DNA of 38,249 bases from an uncultured Clostridia bacterium (lineage in GTDB: Bacteria > Bacillota > Clostridia > Christensenellales > UBA1242), in the NCBI GenBank assembly GCA_934778125.1, contig CAKVOF010000010.1, positions 1 to 38,249 of the forward strand, written 5' to 3'. Below, piece by piece: positions 15,081-24,146 of this stretch (positions are counted from its first letter, which is position 1; each line of letters starts with the position of its first letter). Position numbers and translations under genes: made by a program. The notes below the pieces were generated by a model, which was not told where the DNA came from, ran no database searches, and worked only from the letters and a program-made list of their open reading frames with translations.

Positions 15081-15344
15081 CTATTTTTGTGAATCTTTTT
15101 TCCAGCGTTTTAAGGTTGGGAAAAGTTTTTGGCAAAACTCTTTCATTTGCTCGTTAGTCATTCCCGCTTGAGCCCCATATTTAGAGCACATTTCAATATA
15201 TTCTTCCATACTCACATCATCAATAAATTTTCCATTTTCATAGCAATATTTGCAATAGTTTTGATTGATGCTTCCATCAAAATTTTTACCTAATTCACTT
15301 TCACTTGAAATTGGCATTCCGCAACTTTGGCATATTTTATCCAT
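15081..15344 (-). CDS. small putative zinc-ribbon protein
   Basis: 87 residues. The N-terminus CQSCGMPISSE and a second pair CKYCYENG form a four-cysteine zinc ribbon (residues about 5-35), followed by a helical tail YIEMCSKYGAQAGMTNEQMK and KRWKKD at the end. This matches the small putative zinc-ribbon proteins common in Bacillota and Bacteroidota, whose function is unknown. AAGGAGA precedes the ATG at 15344. It lies upstream of leuS on the same strand, but leuS has its own promoter. Confidence 0.8.
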   Translation of the reverse strand: MDKICQSCGMPISSESELGKNFDGSINQNYCKYCYENGKFIDDVSMEEYIEMCSKYGAQAGMTNEQMKEFCQKLFPTLKRWKKDSQK

Positions 15345-15409
15345 TTTATTTCTCCTTAAAATTAATATGTTTTATTATATTTTTTTTCTTTATTTTTATC
15401 AAATAAAAT

Positions 15410-15475
15410 AACCACAATTGAAGTAATAAACTTTGCAATTGTGGTTGAATTGCCTTAATATTTGTTGAATTAAGG
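15410..15475. repeat. two adjacent intergenic hairpins
   Basis: AACCACAATTG (15410-15420) pairs with CAATTGTGGTT (15436-15446), and CCTTAAT/ATTAAGG lies at 15453-15475. On the minus strand the first is followed by T-rich sequence, so it could act as an attenuator in the leader of the zinc-ribbon gene. Confidence 0.5.
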
Positions 15476-15577
15476 ATTTATTATATTTGATTCAAACATT
15501 TTAATTTTGAATATGTTTTGATTTTTCTTTGAATATACTCAAATATATGATATATTTTTAATTAAGGAGATAAATTT

Positions 15578-16663
15578 ATGGGAAAATTTAAATATTTATT
15601 AGCATTAGTTTTATGCGCTGTTTGCGCTATATCACTTATGGGTTGCAAAGATAACAATAAAGGTGGTGGAAATGGCGGTGGTGAAGAACTGCCTTCAACT
15701 CCAAAATATTCAATCACCACTGAATCTAACTCGCAATACACTCTTTCATTAAACAAAACAAGTGCTAAAGAATCCGAAGAGATAATCATAACCGCAAAAT
15801 CTAATAACATCGATAAAAGAGTTGCTTCAGTTCAATATAACGAAGAAACTGCAACTAAAAACTTCAATGGAACTTTCTCTTTTTCTATGCCAGCAAAAGA
15901 TGTTAGGGTTTCAGCAATTTTAGAAGACTATGTTGAAATTTTAGCAAGTGATGATAGCGAAAAGCCTTTTGTTTCGTTTGATAAATCAAACACAAAAGTT
16001 ATAGTTCCAAATTCTGGAAAAATTAACCTTTATGCACCTATAAATGCAACCAGTATGGGCTACTTAGGCAAAAGTTATTCTTCATCGAATGAAAACGCAA
16101 TTCCAAAAGATGCTATCTCAATTGAAGGAAGAATAACATCATCTAGCTTTGATATTATTGGGGCTGATATTTCTATTGATACTAGCAAGGTTAAAAAAGG
16201 TTATAGTTGGATTGAGATTAACTTTAGAAACGCATATAAACAATCGGAAAAAGGAAAAATTGTTTTTAAAATAACAGTTGACGATGCAATTGAAGTTGAA
16301 ACATGGACTGAAACTCTTATTTTCGACACAACAAATATTCTAAAATACCACCCTGAATATGAAAACTCGGATTTTTATATAGGAATTAGTGACTACGATT
16401 ATGTTAGCGGAATGACATGCAAAAGTTATCAATTTTTTGAAAATCTTAAAATTAAAGACAACAAAATAATTATCACAATTGAATATGCCGTTGGCCACGA
16501 GTACTCAGTTACTTTTAAAATTCAAGGCAACAACGATGTGATATTTAACATAACATCACCAACTCTTGGCGATGGCAACGATGCCACTGGTTATAACCAA
16601 TATGTTAAAGGAAAACTTTCATTTGCTATTAAAGATTCTTCTTTAACTTTACCAGTTGTGTGA
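15578..16663 (+). CDS. surface lipoprotein with Ig-like/InlB-B-like repeats
   Basis: 361 residues. Signal peptide with hydrophobic core (residues about 5-20) and lipobox SLMGC, so Cys23 should be lipidated and the protein anchored outside the membrane. A Gly/Asn linker (GGGNGGGEE) follows, then beta-rich sequence. The first module ends FSMPAKDVRVSAIL, resembling the MPA-D-V pattern of divergent InlB B-repeat folds. The remainder is unrecognised beta-rich sequence. Start chosen from AAGGAGA upstream. It ends with a TGA and shares a terminator with the convergent Nudix gene. A substrate-binding or adhesion role is only a guess. Confidence 0.85.
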   Translation: MGKFKYLLALVLCAVCAISLMGCKDNNKGGGNGGGEELPSTPKYSITTESNSQYTLSLNKTSAKESEEIIITAKSNNIDKRVASVQYNEETATKNFNGTFSFSMPAKDVRVSAILEDYVEILASDDSEKPFVSFDKSNTKVIVPNSGKINLYAPINATSMGYLGKSYSSSNENAIPKDAISIEGRITSSSFDIIGADISIDTSKVKKGYSWIEINFRNAYKQSEKGKIVFKITVDDAIEVETWTETLIFDTTNILKYHPEYENSDFYIGISDYDYVSGMTCKSYQFFENLKIKDNKIIITIEYAVGHEYSVTFKIQGNNDVIFNITSPTLGDGNDATGYNQYVKGKLSFAIKDSSLTLPVV

Positions 16664-16825
16664 GAAAATTGATTTAGTTTTAAAAACTTATGCACTAACT
16701 ATTTAATAAATAAAATTTTGAAAATTCACTAAATAAATAGTTTCAAAACTATGCGTTATTAGAAATCAAAATGATTTAATTCTATTGATATAAAAATCTC
16801 AAATTTAATAAAGCGATATAAAAAT

Positions 16826-16886
16826 AAAAAACTGGTTTAAATCTTAGCTCGCCAATAAGGCTATGAAACTTTAACCAGTTTTTTTA
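16826..16886. terminator. bidirectional terminator between lipoprotein and Nudix genes
   Basis: AAAAACTGGTT (16827-16837) pairs with AACCAGTTTTT (16873-16883), T7 on the + strand and T-rich on the minus strand; an inner GCC-AATAA-GGC hairpin lies in the loop. Confidence 0.8.
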
Positions 16887-16892
16887 TTTACA

Positions 16893-17372
16893 TCAATTTA
16901 ATTCGTTTATTCTAATAAACTCTACGCTTTCCTTATATTTTTTAATTACTTCTGAGAGTTGTTTAGGTTTTATATTGTAATTCTCTATATCTTCTATATC
17001 CACCCATTTATAAATATACTTTTTGCCCTCAATACCAAAAAAATCATCGTTTCGTTCCAAGAACGAATGATTTTCATTCAGTTCAATAACAAAGTTATTA
17101 GAAATTTCATGGTAAACAATTCCGTTAAAAGTAAACACATTTTCTAAAAACAATCTTACTTTAAGTTCAATATTTTCTAGTGCTATTTCTTCTTTTAATT
17201 CTCGTTTTATTGCATCATCACTAAACTCTAACCATTCAACTCTGCCACCTGGCAGAAGATAAAAATTATAACCTTTGATTGTGTGAAGAAGAACTTTCTT
17301 TTTATTGGCACTTATAATAATTGCTCCAACCCTATAATTAAATTTCTTATTATCACATTGAAATGAAATCAT
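16893..17372 (-). CDS. Nudix hydrolase
   Basis: 159 residues. The Nudix box runs from G43 to L65: G43, E49, R57-E58, E61-E62 are all in place (GRVEWLEF...RELKEEIAL), with Ala instead of the last Gly. These residues bind the metal and hydrolyse a nucleoside diphosphate linked to another group. The start RVGAIIISANKKKVLLH and LLPGGRVE fit the usual beta strands. Substrate cannot be told. It follows rdgB on the same strand after about 59 bases, so both may be co-transcribed and both clean up nucleotides. Confidence 0.88.
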   Translation of the reverse strand: MISFQCDNKKFNYRVGAIIISANKKKVLLHTIKGYNFYLLPGGRVEWLEFSDDAIKRELKEEIALENIELKVRLFLENVFTFNGIVYHEISNNFVIELNENHSFLERNDDFFGIEGKKYIYKWVDIEDIENYNIKPKQLSEVIKKYKESVEFIRINELN

Positions 17373-17431
17373 TCTTTCGCCTCAATTCGTTTATTTATTT
17401 TTTAATTCTTATCATAATTTGTTATATAATT

Positions 17432-18043
17432 CTATTTGCAAAAAACTTCTTTTATAAATTCTTTTTGCTGTTGCATTGATTCTGCTTCGTATTTATTTCG
17501 CTCTAAGGGTGTCATCTCACTTAAATATTTGCCAGATGCTTTATCAAACGAAAGCGATGATAGTGGAATTCCTTTTTTAATCACGCTACTTGGCTTATTA
17601 ATAAAATATCTTTTAGGTTGAAATTCGCGAGCGTGGAGTTTGCCATTTTTATCGATTAGTGCTAGTGCCACATTATAGTGCCCTTCACTTTCTCCACCAA
17701 CCTCGGTTAGTTTTTTGATATACACGTTCAAAAGTTCTTGGTCGGTTAGTTCTTTTCCATGGAATCTTCGAACAAGTGCGTGTGGTTGGTCTTCCGCCTT
17801 GAACTTATCAATAACGAGCCCGCTATCATTTGCAAACACAGGTAAGTTTGTTAAACGATGATATTCTTTTGCTTTTATGATTGCATTTTCAAGTTCGTTT
17901 TTGCCGTTCTCTTCAACTTTTTCGTTTACTTTAACATCGTTTAAACTTAAAACTTCAACACCTAATTCCTCAAACACTTGCTTATATATATCAATTTTCC
18001 CTTGATTAGTTGATGCTATTAAAACTCTATCTTTTGTGTTCAT
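17432..18043 (-). CDS. RdgB/HAM1-family non-canonical purine NTP pyrophosphatase
   Basis: 203 residues. This family splits dITP, XTP and similar deaminated purine triphosphates to monophosphates and so keeps them out of DNA and RNA. The N-terminal phosphate-binding signature ASTNQGK is at residues 10-16, NDSGLVID holds the catalytic Asp, and EMTPLERNKY replaces the more usual Gly-rich end of the active site, so it is a divergent member and its substrate preference is open. GAGG precedes the ATG at 18043. The Nudix hydrolase follows on the same strand. Confidence 0.85.
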   Translation of the reverse strand: MNTKDRVLIASTNQGKIDIYKQVFEELGVEVLSLNDVKVNEKVEENGKNELENAIIKAKEYHRLTNLPVFANDSGLVIDKFKAEDQPHALVRRFHGKELTDQELLNVYIKKLTEVGGESEGHYNVALALIDKNGKLHAREFQPKRYFINKPSSVIKKGIPLSSLSFDKASGKYLSEMTPLERNKYEAESMQQQKEFIKEVFCK

Positions 18044-18191
18044 TTCAACCTCTTTTTATTTAATTAAGTCAATATGAGAAGATTATCAAAATAAAACGTG
18101 TTTTCTAGCAATATAAATTAAATAGAAACAAACTATACGGTTAATACATTTAAAATGGATGATAATAAATTATGTTATCACTTCATATTTT

Positions 18192-18728
18192 TTACATTTC
18201 CATATCATTATCATAGCTTCTAATAAGATAATCTAGTTGATTTGCATCTAATTGCAAAGTTGAATTATTATCATAGGCATCGGTTAAAACTTCTGGAACA
18301 ACTAATTTTTCTTCCACAGCACTATGCTCTAGGTCATCTTCATAGTAACCTTCACCTTCTATAATACTTTGATCTTCTAAAGCCTTTTCATAGTCATCAT
18401 TTGTTAAAATTGCACAATTTATACCATATTCATCTGGGTTATAGCGTTTTTGAAGATCATAAATTCTTCTAATGTTATCCCCCATTTCATCTTCCATAAG
18501 CAAAGCATAGTTTCTTTCTTCTAGCTGTTCTTTTGCATTCTCAACGCTATCTGCTTGCAAATCAAGCGCATAGCAATAAGCGTAATTTTGATTTGCATCA
18601 AACTCATCGAAACTATTGCTCGTTGTTTGATTTATTTCTGAGCCTATTCCATCAACATAGCCATCGGCAATATTATCTAACTCGCTATTTGTGGCAACTC
18701 TAACTAAAACTTTGTAATCTTCTTTCAT
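18192..18728 (-). CDS. acidic hypothetical protein
   Basis: 178 residues from the ATG at 18728; AAGGAG lies five bases upstream, whereas the in-frame GTG at 18746 has no such site. Very acidic, with many Asp, Glu, Asn and Tyr, no membrane segment and no motif I recognise. It starts YKVLVRVATNSELDNIADGY and its C-terminus LDANQLDYLIRSYDNDMEM looks helical. A TATACT box lies just upstream, so it may be its own transcription unit. It lies about 150 bases upstream of rdgB. No function is proposed. Confidence 0.7.
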   Translation of the reverse strand: MKEDYKVLVRVATNSELDNIADGYVDGIGSEINQTTSNSFDEFDANQNYAYCYALDLQADSVENAKEQLEERNYALLMEDEMGDNIRRIYDLQKRYNPDEYGINCAILTNDDYEKALEDQSIIEGEGYYEDDLEHSAVEEKLVVPEVLTDAYDNNSTLQLDANQLDYLIRSYDNDMEM

Positions 18729-18817
18729 ATATGCTCCTTGTTGCACTATATAAAGTATACACTAATTTTATGAAAATTACAATAAATTTATATCGGTTGT
18801 GAAGTTATCATCCAAAT

Positions 18818-20008
18818 TCATCTTTGGGGCGAGAAAAACTTTTCAAAGCGGCTGGTTTTGCCATTTAGAATATCATCGAGAATATCAACACCCGCCATCG
18901 CATTTATTATTCCATTCGCCCCGCAACTTATAAAATAAATAACCCCTTTCTCATCTTTTCCTATTAAACCTAAATTGTTTTTGGTGGAGCCAAATGCCCC
19001 ACAGAATTTATACTCTGCTTTAATTTTTGATTTAAATATTGGAAAAAGATTTCTTAGGGTTGCAAGCAATTTTTCGTATTTTTTTTGTGCTGTTTTTTGG
19101 CTTATTGATTTTTTAAGAATCGTGTCTTCCCCACCAAAAATTATGCGGTTATCTGGCAAAAATCTTAGATAGTGATATGGCGAAAGTGAATCTTGAATTA
19201 GTGCCATATTAAACCACTTAAGCTCGGGGAGCGGATTTGTTACGATTGTGTATGAAGTGTATTTAGTGCAAAGTTTATTATTTTTCACTAAGTCAAAATT
19301 GAATCCCGTTGCTAAAATCACATTTTTAGCGGTAATAGTGTTTTTGAAACTTGTTTCGCAAATATATTCGTTGTTTTTCTTTATAATCTTATTTATTTTA
19401 GTGTTTTCAAAGATATTTTTTTGATTTGTGGATGATTCTATAAGTTGCTTTGTGAAAAGATATGGATCGAGTTCTGCTCCTCCATTTTCAGCATATAACC
19501 CGCAAGAAAGTTCGAAATTAAATGGGTTGTTTTCTTTAGTTATGAAATTGCACGGAAACCCATTTTCTTTTCTAAACAAATACTCATTTTTTATTGATGT
19601 TAAATCAAAATCCGATGTGGAAAACAAGAATGTTGGGCGATTGCTAAAAAAACAATGATTGCCATTGATTTTCACAAACTCTTCAAGTTTTTCAATCGAA
19701 TTTAACCCAAGATGATAAATATCACAAATATCGGATTTCGATAGGTAACTTTCTAAAATTTTTGCAAAATTATCGAGTTGATACTCTAAAAGTGCGGTTG
19801 CACAAGATGTGCAACCCATTCCCAATCTTGATTTATCAACCAATGCAACATTATATTTTTTAGATAAATAATAGTTTGCTATCGCTCCATCAATTCCACC
19901 ACCAATGATTAAAATATCACATTTTATGTCTTTATCTAAATAAGAATATTGTTTTATGCGTTTACTCTTATTACTACCAAAATATGGCGTTCCTTTAATA
20001 TATTCCAT
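18818..20008 (-). CDS. FAD-dependent oxidoreductase (DAO family)
   Basis: 396 residues. Rossmann FAD-binding motif CDILIIGGGIDGAIANYYL at about residues 30-48, with the acid end of the second strand at VALVDKS, then the internal GLYAENGGAELDPYLF typical of DAO-type oxidoreductases, a second nucleotide-contact strand at NVILATGF, and a C-terminal NNLGLIGKDEKGVIYFISCGANGI that closes the FAD site. Such enzymes oxidise amines, amino acids or glycerol-3-phosphate; many Bacillota homologues carry a C-terminal Rieske domain that is absent here. The ribosome site before 20008 is weak, so the start is less certain than the family. Confidence 0.85.
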   Translation of the reverse strand: MEYIKGTPYFGSNKSKRIKQYSYLDKDIKCDILIIGGGIDGAIANYYLSKKYNVALVDKSRLGMGCTSCATALLEYQLDNFAKILESYLSKSDICDIYHLGLNSIEKLEEFVKINGNHCFFSNRPTFLFSTSDFDLTSIKNEYLFRKENGFPCNFITKENNPFNFELSCGLYAENGGAELDPYLFTKQLIESSTNQKNIFENTKINKIIKKNNEYICETSFKNTITAKNVILATGFNFDLVKNNKLCTKYTSYTIVTNPLPELKWFNMALIQDSLSPYHYLRFLPDNRIIFGGEDTILKKSISQKTAQKKYEKLLATLRNLFPIFKSKIKAEYKFCGAFGSTKNNLGLIGKDEKGVIYFISCGANGIINAMAGVDILDDILNGKTSRFEKFFSPQR

Positions 20009-20061
20009 AATTGATTATTGGCGTAAATAAAATAATCTATTCAAATAAAAGCATTTATTTA

Positions 20062-20096
20062 AACAAAAAAAAACTTGCGTTTAAACAAGCCTTTTT
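20062..20096 (-). terminator. terminator of the YbaK gene
   Basis: CTTG...CAAG core (about 20074-20089) framed by A8 and T5 on the + strand; read on the minus strand it ends in a run of T residues, about 120 bases after the ybaK stop. Confidence 0.55.
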
Positions 20097-20214
20097 ATCC
20101 TATAAATTTATTAACTTATATTAAGTTTGAGTTTTTTAAGCAAGGTTAATTTAACGTTTGAATAGAAGTGGGTTTATTAAAATTCGTGTTTTAATTTTGC
20201 ATCATTAATTTATG

Positions 20215-20697
20215 TTAACTTTGAGTTATGTTTGCAAGGGTGAATGTGATTATTTTTTCAAGTTCAGAAATTGGCATTTCCATTTGAAGACCAATTCTTC
20301 CACCACTGAATATAATAGTGTCAAAATTTTTAGCGCTTTCATCAATTGTTGTTTTAAAAAATTTTTTCATTCCAATTGGTGAACAACCACCATGAATATA
20401 GCCAGTGAGTTCAAGCAACTCCTTTGATTTCACCATTTCCACGCTTTTTTCATTCACCACACTTGCCCCTTTCTTTAAATCCAACTCTTTATTCACAGGC
20501 ACAACAAACACATAGTGCACACCCGACTTCCCCACAGTTACAAGCGTTTTAAAAACACGATTTGGATCTTGCCCCAACACACTCGCCACTTCCATTCCGC
20601 TTATCGCTTGATCGGGCGAATATGTGTGAATTAAAACATTTAATTTTTTTTGTTCCGCCAATCTTATAGCGTTTGTTTTATCTTCTGCTTTTTTCAT
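20215..20697 (-). CDS. ybaK: YbaK/EbsC-type Cys-tRNA(Pro) deacylase
   Basis: 160 residues from the ATG at 20697 with GGAG upstream; an in-frame TTG at 20709 overlaps the ribosome site. Family members hydrolyse cysteine mischarged on tRNA-Pro and act with prolyl-tRNA synthetase. The signature region VFKTLVTVG, VVPVNKELDLKKGASVV, then GYIHGGCSPIGMKK (the substrate-site loop with the conserved GG.SP.G) and FSGGRIGLQMEM is complete. It follows the YfhO gene on the same strand 77 bases away and may share its transcript. Confidence 0.92.
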   Translation of the reverse strand: MKKAEDKTNAIRLAEQKKLNVLIHTYSPDQAISGMEVASVLGQDPNRVFKTLVTVGKSGVHYVFVVPVNKELDLKKGASVVNEKSVEMVKSKELLELTGYIHGGCSPIGMKKFFKTTIDESAKNFDTIIFSGGRIGLQMEMPISELEKIITFTLANITQS

Positions 20698-20774
20698 GAA
20701 CTTCTCCAATTAAGGTAATTTTCATATTATATTAGTTATTTTGATTTAATCCCTTCACATTAAACACTTTAAAT

Positions 20775-23540
20775 TCAGGAAAACAAAATCACAAAAGTAC
20801 TAAAGAAAGGCTTAACATAAACTAAGAGCCCAACAACACCCAAAATAAGGCACGCACCACCAACACCTATCCATATCACCACTTTATTTTCACTGAATTT
20901 GAAAAAGTAATTTAAGATTGAGAATATTGCAAAAATTAAGAAAGCAACCAAACTAATCAATCCACAAAGCTTTAATTTTTGAGGCGTGTACGATATTTCA
21001 ATGTTCGACTCACCATTTTCAATTTCAATTTGCATATAATTAAAAATTGCATTGCGTATATCAACATTTTTGTTATTAACAACCGCCTTCATATCTTTTA
21101 AGTTAATATATGGAACAAATAAAAATTTTTGATTTGTGGAATTTGAAACTTTTACATTTAATTTTGAATTTTTTACTTCAATTTCAACCGCATTAGCATT
21201 TGAGGCATATGCATTATGAGTTCCTTTAAAAGTTTCCACATCAAAACTTGCCACTTTGAAATTTGCAACAATGCTTTCTATCTCTTTTAAACTTTTCGTG
21301 TTAAATAACTTAGCGTTATCAGCCTTGTTTATTTCAACAACAACATCACCTTCTTGCATTATACCAAGATCATTAAAACCACTATTTATAACAACTTTAC
21401 TATTATTGACTTTTGTCATTATGTTATTAGTTTCTGACAATAAGTAGATGTTTTTACCAATATTATCAGCACTTATTGTAAATTTAACTAAAAGCTTATC
21501 ATCTAATTTTTCAACAACTAGCGGAATAGAATTCATTATATTTTCAGTTTTCCCATAGAACGCTTTATATATTTTATTTTGATTATCAATTAAGTTGCCA
21601 TCTTTTTCTAAAACAGCACTCAAATCAACATCACTAATCCAAGCTGGCATCATTTTAAAATTCAACTCATAAACATATTTTATTTCATTTTCTAGCGTTT
21701 GCTCATTTACAAACTTGATTTCATCTATTTTCTTAAAATAATTAGGATTCAAAACTTTTTTAGAAACAATATATTTATTTCCAACTAACACATCAGATAA
21801 ATATGTTCCACCATAAGAATATAGGATTGTGTTAGAGTTTGCATAACCAAGCGCGTGGTGCATTTGATATTGTTCTTCACTTGAAATATGGATCCACGTT
21901 TGAGTGGTTGGGTAATTTATGAAATAAGCAAAGTTTGGATTGTATTCCATATCAGCGTCTTTTAATTTAAAACCGTTATCAAAATTAGAGGTGTTAATTT
22001 CAAACGCATTTGAAACTTGAGCAGTATTTTGCACACTCTTAAAAGGCATTCCAACATAGCCGATTGCAAAAGTTATAATTTGAATAAAACACAAAACAAA
22101 AATTCCGACTCCACCATTTATTTTTGCAAAAAGCAATTTTTTATTTTTATTTCTTAGCAAATATTCAACAATATAATAAAACCCAAAAGCATTTAAAAGA
22201 TAAAATATAAAAGCAAAATAGAATATTTCTTTGCCGGGCGTTGATTCAACCCCCACCCCAGCTAGCACTAAACCCGACACAATAAAAGCAAAAACACTTG
22301 CCATCAATCCAATATCAGCCCAAATTTTTTTGCTACTCTTTTTCTTTAGCACTTGGTTTGAATTATTATTTTCAATTTCATTTGCATTTAATTCATTTTT
22401 TAAACCTTTATTTTTATCACTTTTAGGTTCAGCAGAATAAACATATTTATTTAAATAATATAATGAACCAAAAATCATTATAAGAATTAAAATAAAACTA
22501 TACCTAAAAGGAAAACCAAAATATGAACCAGTGTGCCACATTTTATTAATTGGCTCTATAATTAATCCAACCCCACACAAACAGAACGACAACAAGAAAA
22601 ACAAAACATTTTCTTTATCCTTTTTTAAAGTTGCGATCAACTTCACGAAAAACACAAGAGGTAGAGTTATCATAGTTAAAGTTGAAAATTTACTAAAAAA
22701 CATTTGAATGAGTTCTTTTTTAGGGTTAGCATTTAAATCAGTGAACCTATGGCTTTGAAGTGATGTTATGCAAGAAGGAATAAATGCAAAGAAACTTATT
22801 AGAAGGCTGATTATAATACTAAAGAACAATAAACTAATCGTTCTTTTTCTCGTTTCTTTCTTTCCAATCGTGAAAAAGTATACCGTGCTCATAACCACAA
22901 CACCAACTAAAATCATATATGTTATATAATAGCTCAATATCAATAAGTACGATAGAATGACAATAAACCAAAAGCATTTACCATCATCTATTAACTTTTT
23001 GGCAGAAAGTAGTAAAATAGGTAACAACACCATCAAATCCAGCCAGCCAACATTGGTAAAATGTACAATTGTCCAACCTGAGTAAACCCAACACATTGTA
23101 AATAAAAGCAAAACCCATTTATTAATGTTTGGGAAAAACTTTTTGAAGCATAGATATGCGATTGTTGCCATTAAAGCCAACTTCAAGATAATTAAAAACG
23201 CAATTCCAAACATTATCTGTGTTCTTGGAAATATGGCGATTAACCAACTAATTGGAGATAGAAAACTATTTAAAATATAGCTTGCATATAAAGCACCGCC
23301 AGCACCTAGATTAAAACTCACTCTAAAACTTGCTTTTCCATGCAACCAATCCCACAACCCTGTATACGATGGAACAAGCCCTGCGTTATAGTCGATATAT
23401 GATAATGATTTATTGCCAAAAGGTACTATGCCTTTTATAATCATAGCAAATAAAAATATTGCTATAGTTAAAATCGCCGGCATTAAGTACTCAAGTATTT
23501 TTTTTAATTTAACCTCACGATTACTTTTTTCTTTTTCCAT
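20775..23540 (-). CDS. YfhO-family polytopic membrane protein
   Basis: 921 residues. The first half (about 18-480) carries a dozen or so membrane segments, starting ILEYLMPAILTIAIFLFAMI; the loop SYIDYNAGLVPSY and FNLGAGGALYASYILNSF are typical of YfhO proteins. A long extracytoplasmic part (about 500-860) follows, then two membrane segments (GLISLVAFLIFAIFSIL and VVIWIGVGGACLILG). Family members resemble GT-C glycosyltransferases; B. subtilis YfhO is linked to lipoteichoic-acid glycosylation, so a role in decorating wall or membrane polymers is plausible. GAGGGTGA precedes the ATG at 23540. It diverges from the superoxide dismutase gene. Confidence 0.85.
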   Translation of the reverse strand: MEKEKSNREVKLKKILEYLMPAILTIAIFLFAMIIKGIVPFGNKSLSYIDYNAGLVPSYTGLWDWLHGKASFRVSFNLGAGGALYASYILNSFLSPISWLIAIFPRTQIMFGIAFLIILKLALMATIAYLCFKKFFPNINKWVLLLFTMCWVYSGWTIVHFTNVGWLDLMVLLPILLLSAKKLIDDGKCFWFIVILSYLLILSYYITYMILVGVVVMSTVYFFTIGKKETRKRTISLLFFSIIISLLISFFAFIPSCITSLQSHRFTDLNANPKKELIQMFFSKFSTLTMITLPLVFFVKLIATLKKDKENVLFFLLSFCLCGVGLIIEPINKMWHTGSYFGFPFRYSFILILIMIFGSLYYLNKYVYSAEPKSDKNKGLKNELNANEIENNNSNQVLKKKSSKKIWADIGLMASVFAFIVSGLVLAGVGVESTPGKEIFYFAFIFYLLNAFGFYYIVEYLLRNKNKKLLFAKINGGVGIFVLCFIQIITFAIGYVGMPFKSVQNTAQVSNAFEINTSNFDNGFKLKDADMEYNPNFAYFINYPTTQTWIHISSEEQYQMHHALGYANSNTILYSYGGTYLSDVLVGNKYIVSKKVLNPNYFKKIDEIKFVNEQTLENEIKYVYELNFKMMPAWISDVDLSAVLEKDGNLIDNQNKIYKAFYGKTENIMNSIPLVVEKLDDKLLVKFTISADNIGKNIYLLSETNNIMTKVNNSKVVINSGFNDLGIMQEGDVVVEINKADNAKLFNTKSLKEIESIVANFKVASFDVETFKGTHNAYASNANAVEIEVKNSKLNVKVSNSTNQKFLFVPYINLKDMKAVVNNKNVDIRNAIFNYMQIEIENGESNIEISYTPQKLKLCGLISLVAFLIFAIFSILNYFFKFSENKVVIWIGVGGACLILGVVGLLVYVKPFFSTFVILFS

Positions 23541-23678
23541 AAAATCACCCTCATCTTTTTAGACTGAAAAATAAATCACCTTTAATAGATTGTTTGTCAT
23601 ATGTTTTAATGTCTTTTTAGATATGTTAACAATTACATATTTTTTTAGCAAACAAAATTATAGAATTCAGGAGATTTT

Positions 23679-24146
23679 ATGTTTAATAATAGCGTAAATA
23701 AAAGTTTATTGCAAAAGTTAGTTAACTCAAAGCCTAGTGCAAAATGTTTGATTAAAGGCAGAGATGGATTCAACGATTTGGCAGGAATAATTGATTTCTT
23801 TGATTTTGGAAACGAGGTTGTGTTGGTGGGTTCAATTAGCAATTTGCCTATAACAAAAACCAATATTTTTGGATTTCATATTCACGAAAATGGATTATGC
23901 GATAGTGATTTCACATCGGCTGGCAAGCATTTAGGAGCTGGTTCTCACCCAAATCACAAGGGCGACTTACCACCACTATTTTCAAGCAATGAAAATGCTT
24001 TTTTAGTTTTTGCAACAAATCGATTTTCTATAAACGAAATAATTGGAAAATCGATTATAATTCACGAAAATCCAGATGATTTCACAACGCAACCATCGGG
24101 CAACTCTGGAGCAAGGATTGCGTGTGGCACAATTGAAAAAGTGTGA
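23679..24146 (+). CDS. Cu/Zn superoxide dismutase-family protein, no signal peptide
   Basis: 155 residues. Converts superoxide to oxygen and hydrogen peroxide if active. All ligands can be placed: Cu ligands H67, H69 (GFHIHENG) and H129 (IIIHENPDDF), bridging H84 (SAGKHLG), Zn ligands H90, H93 and D96 (SHPNHKGDLP), the guiding R146 (GNSGARIACG), and the disulphide pair C74/C149. The N-terminus is not a signal peptide, which is unusual because bacterial SodC is normally exported; the protein may be cytosolic. The spacing between H90 and H93 is shorter than usual. CAGGAGA precedes the ATG. Downstream is a hairpin-rich, gene-free stretch. Confidence 0.9.
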   Translation: MFNNSVNKSLLQKLVNSKPSAKCLIKGRDGFNDLAGIIDFFDFGNEVVLVGSISNLPITKTNIFGFHIHENGLCDSDFTSAGKHLGAGSHPNHKGDLPPLFSSNENAFLVFATNRFSINEIIGKSIIIHENPDDFTTQPSGNSGARIACGTIEKV

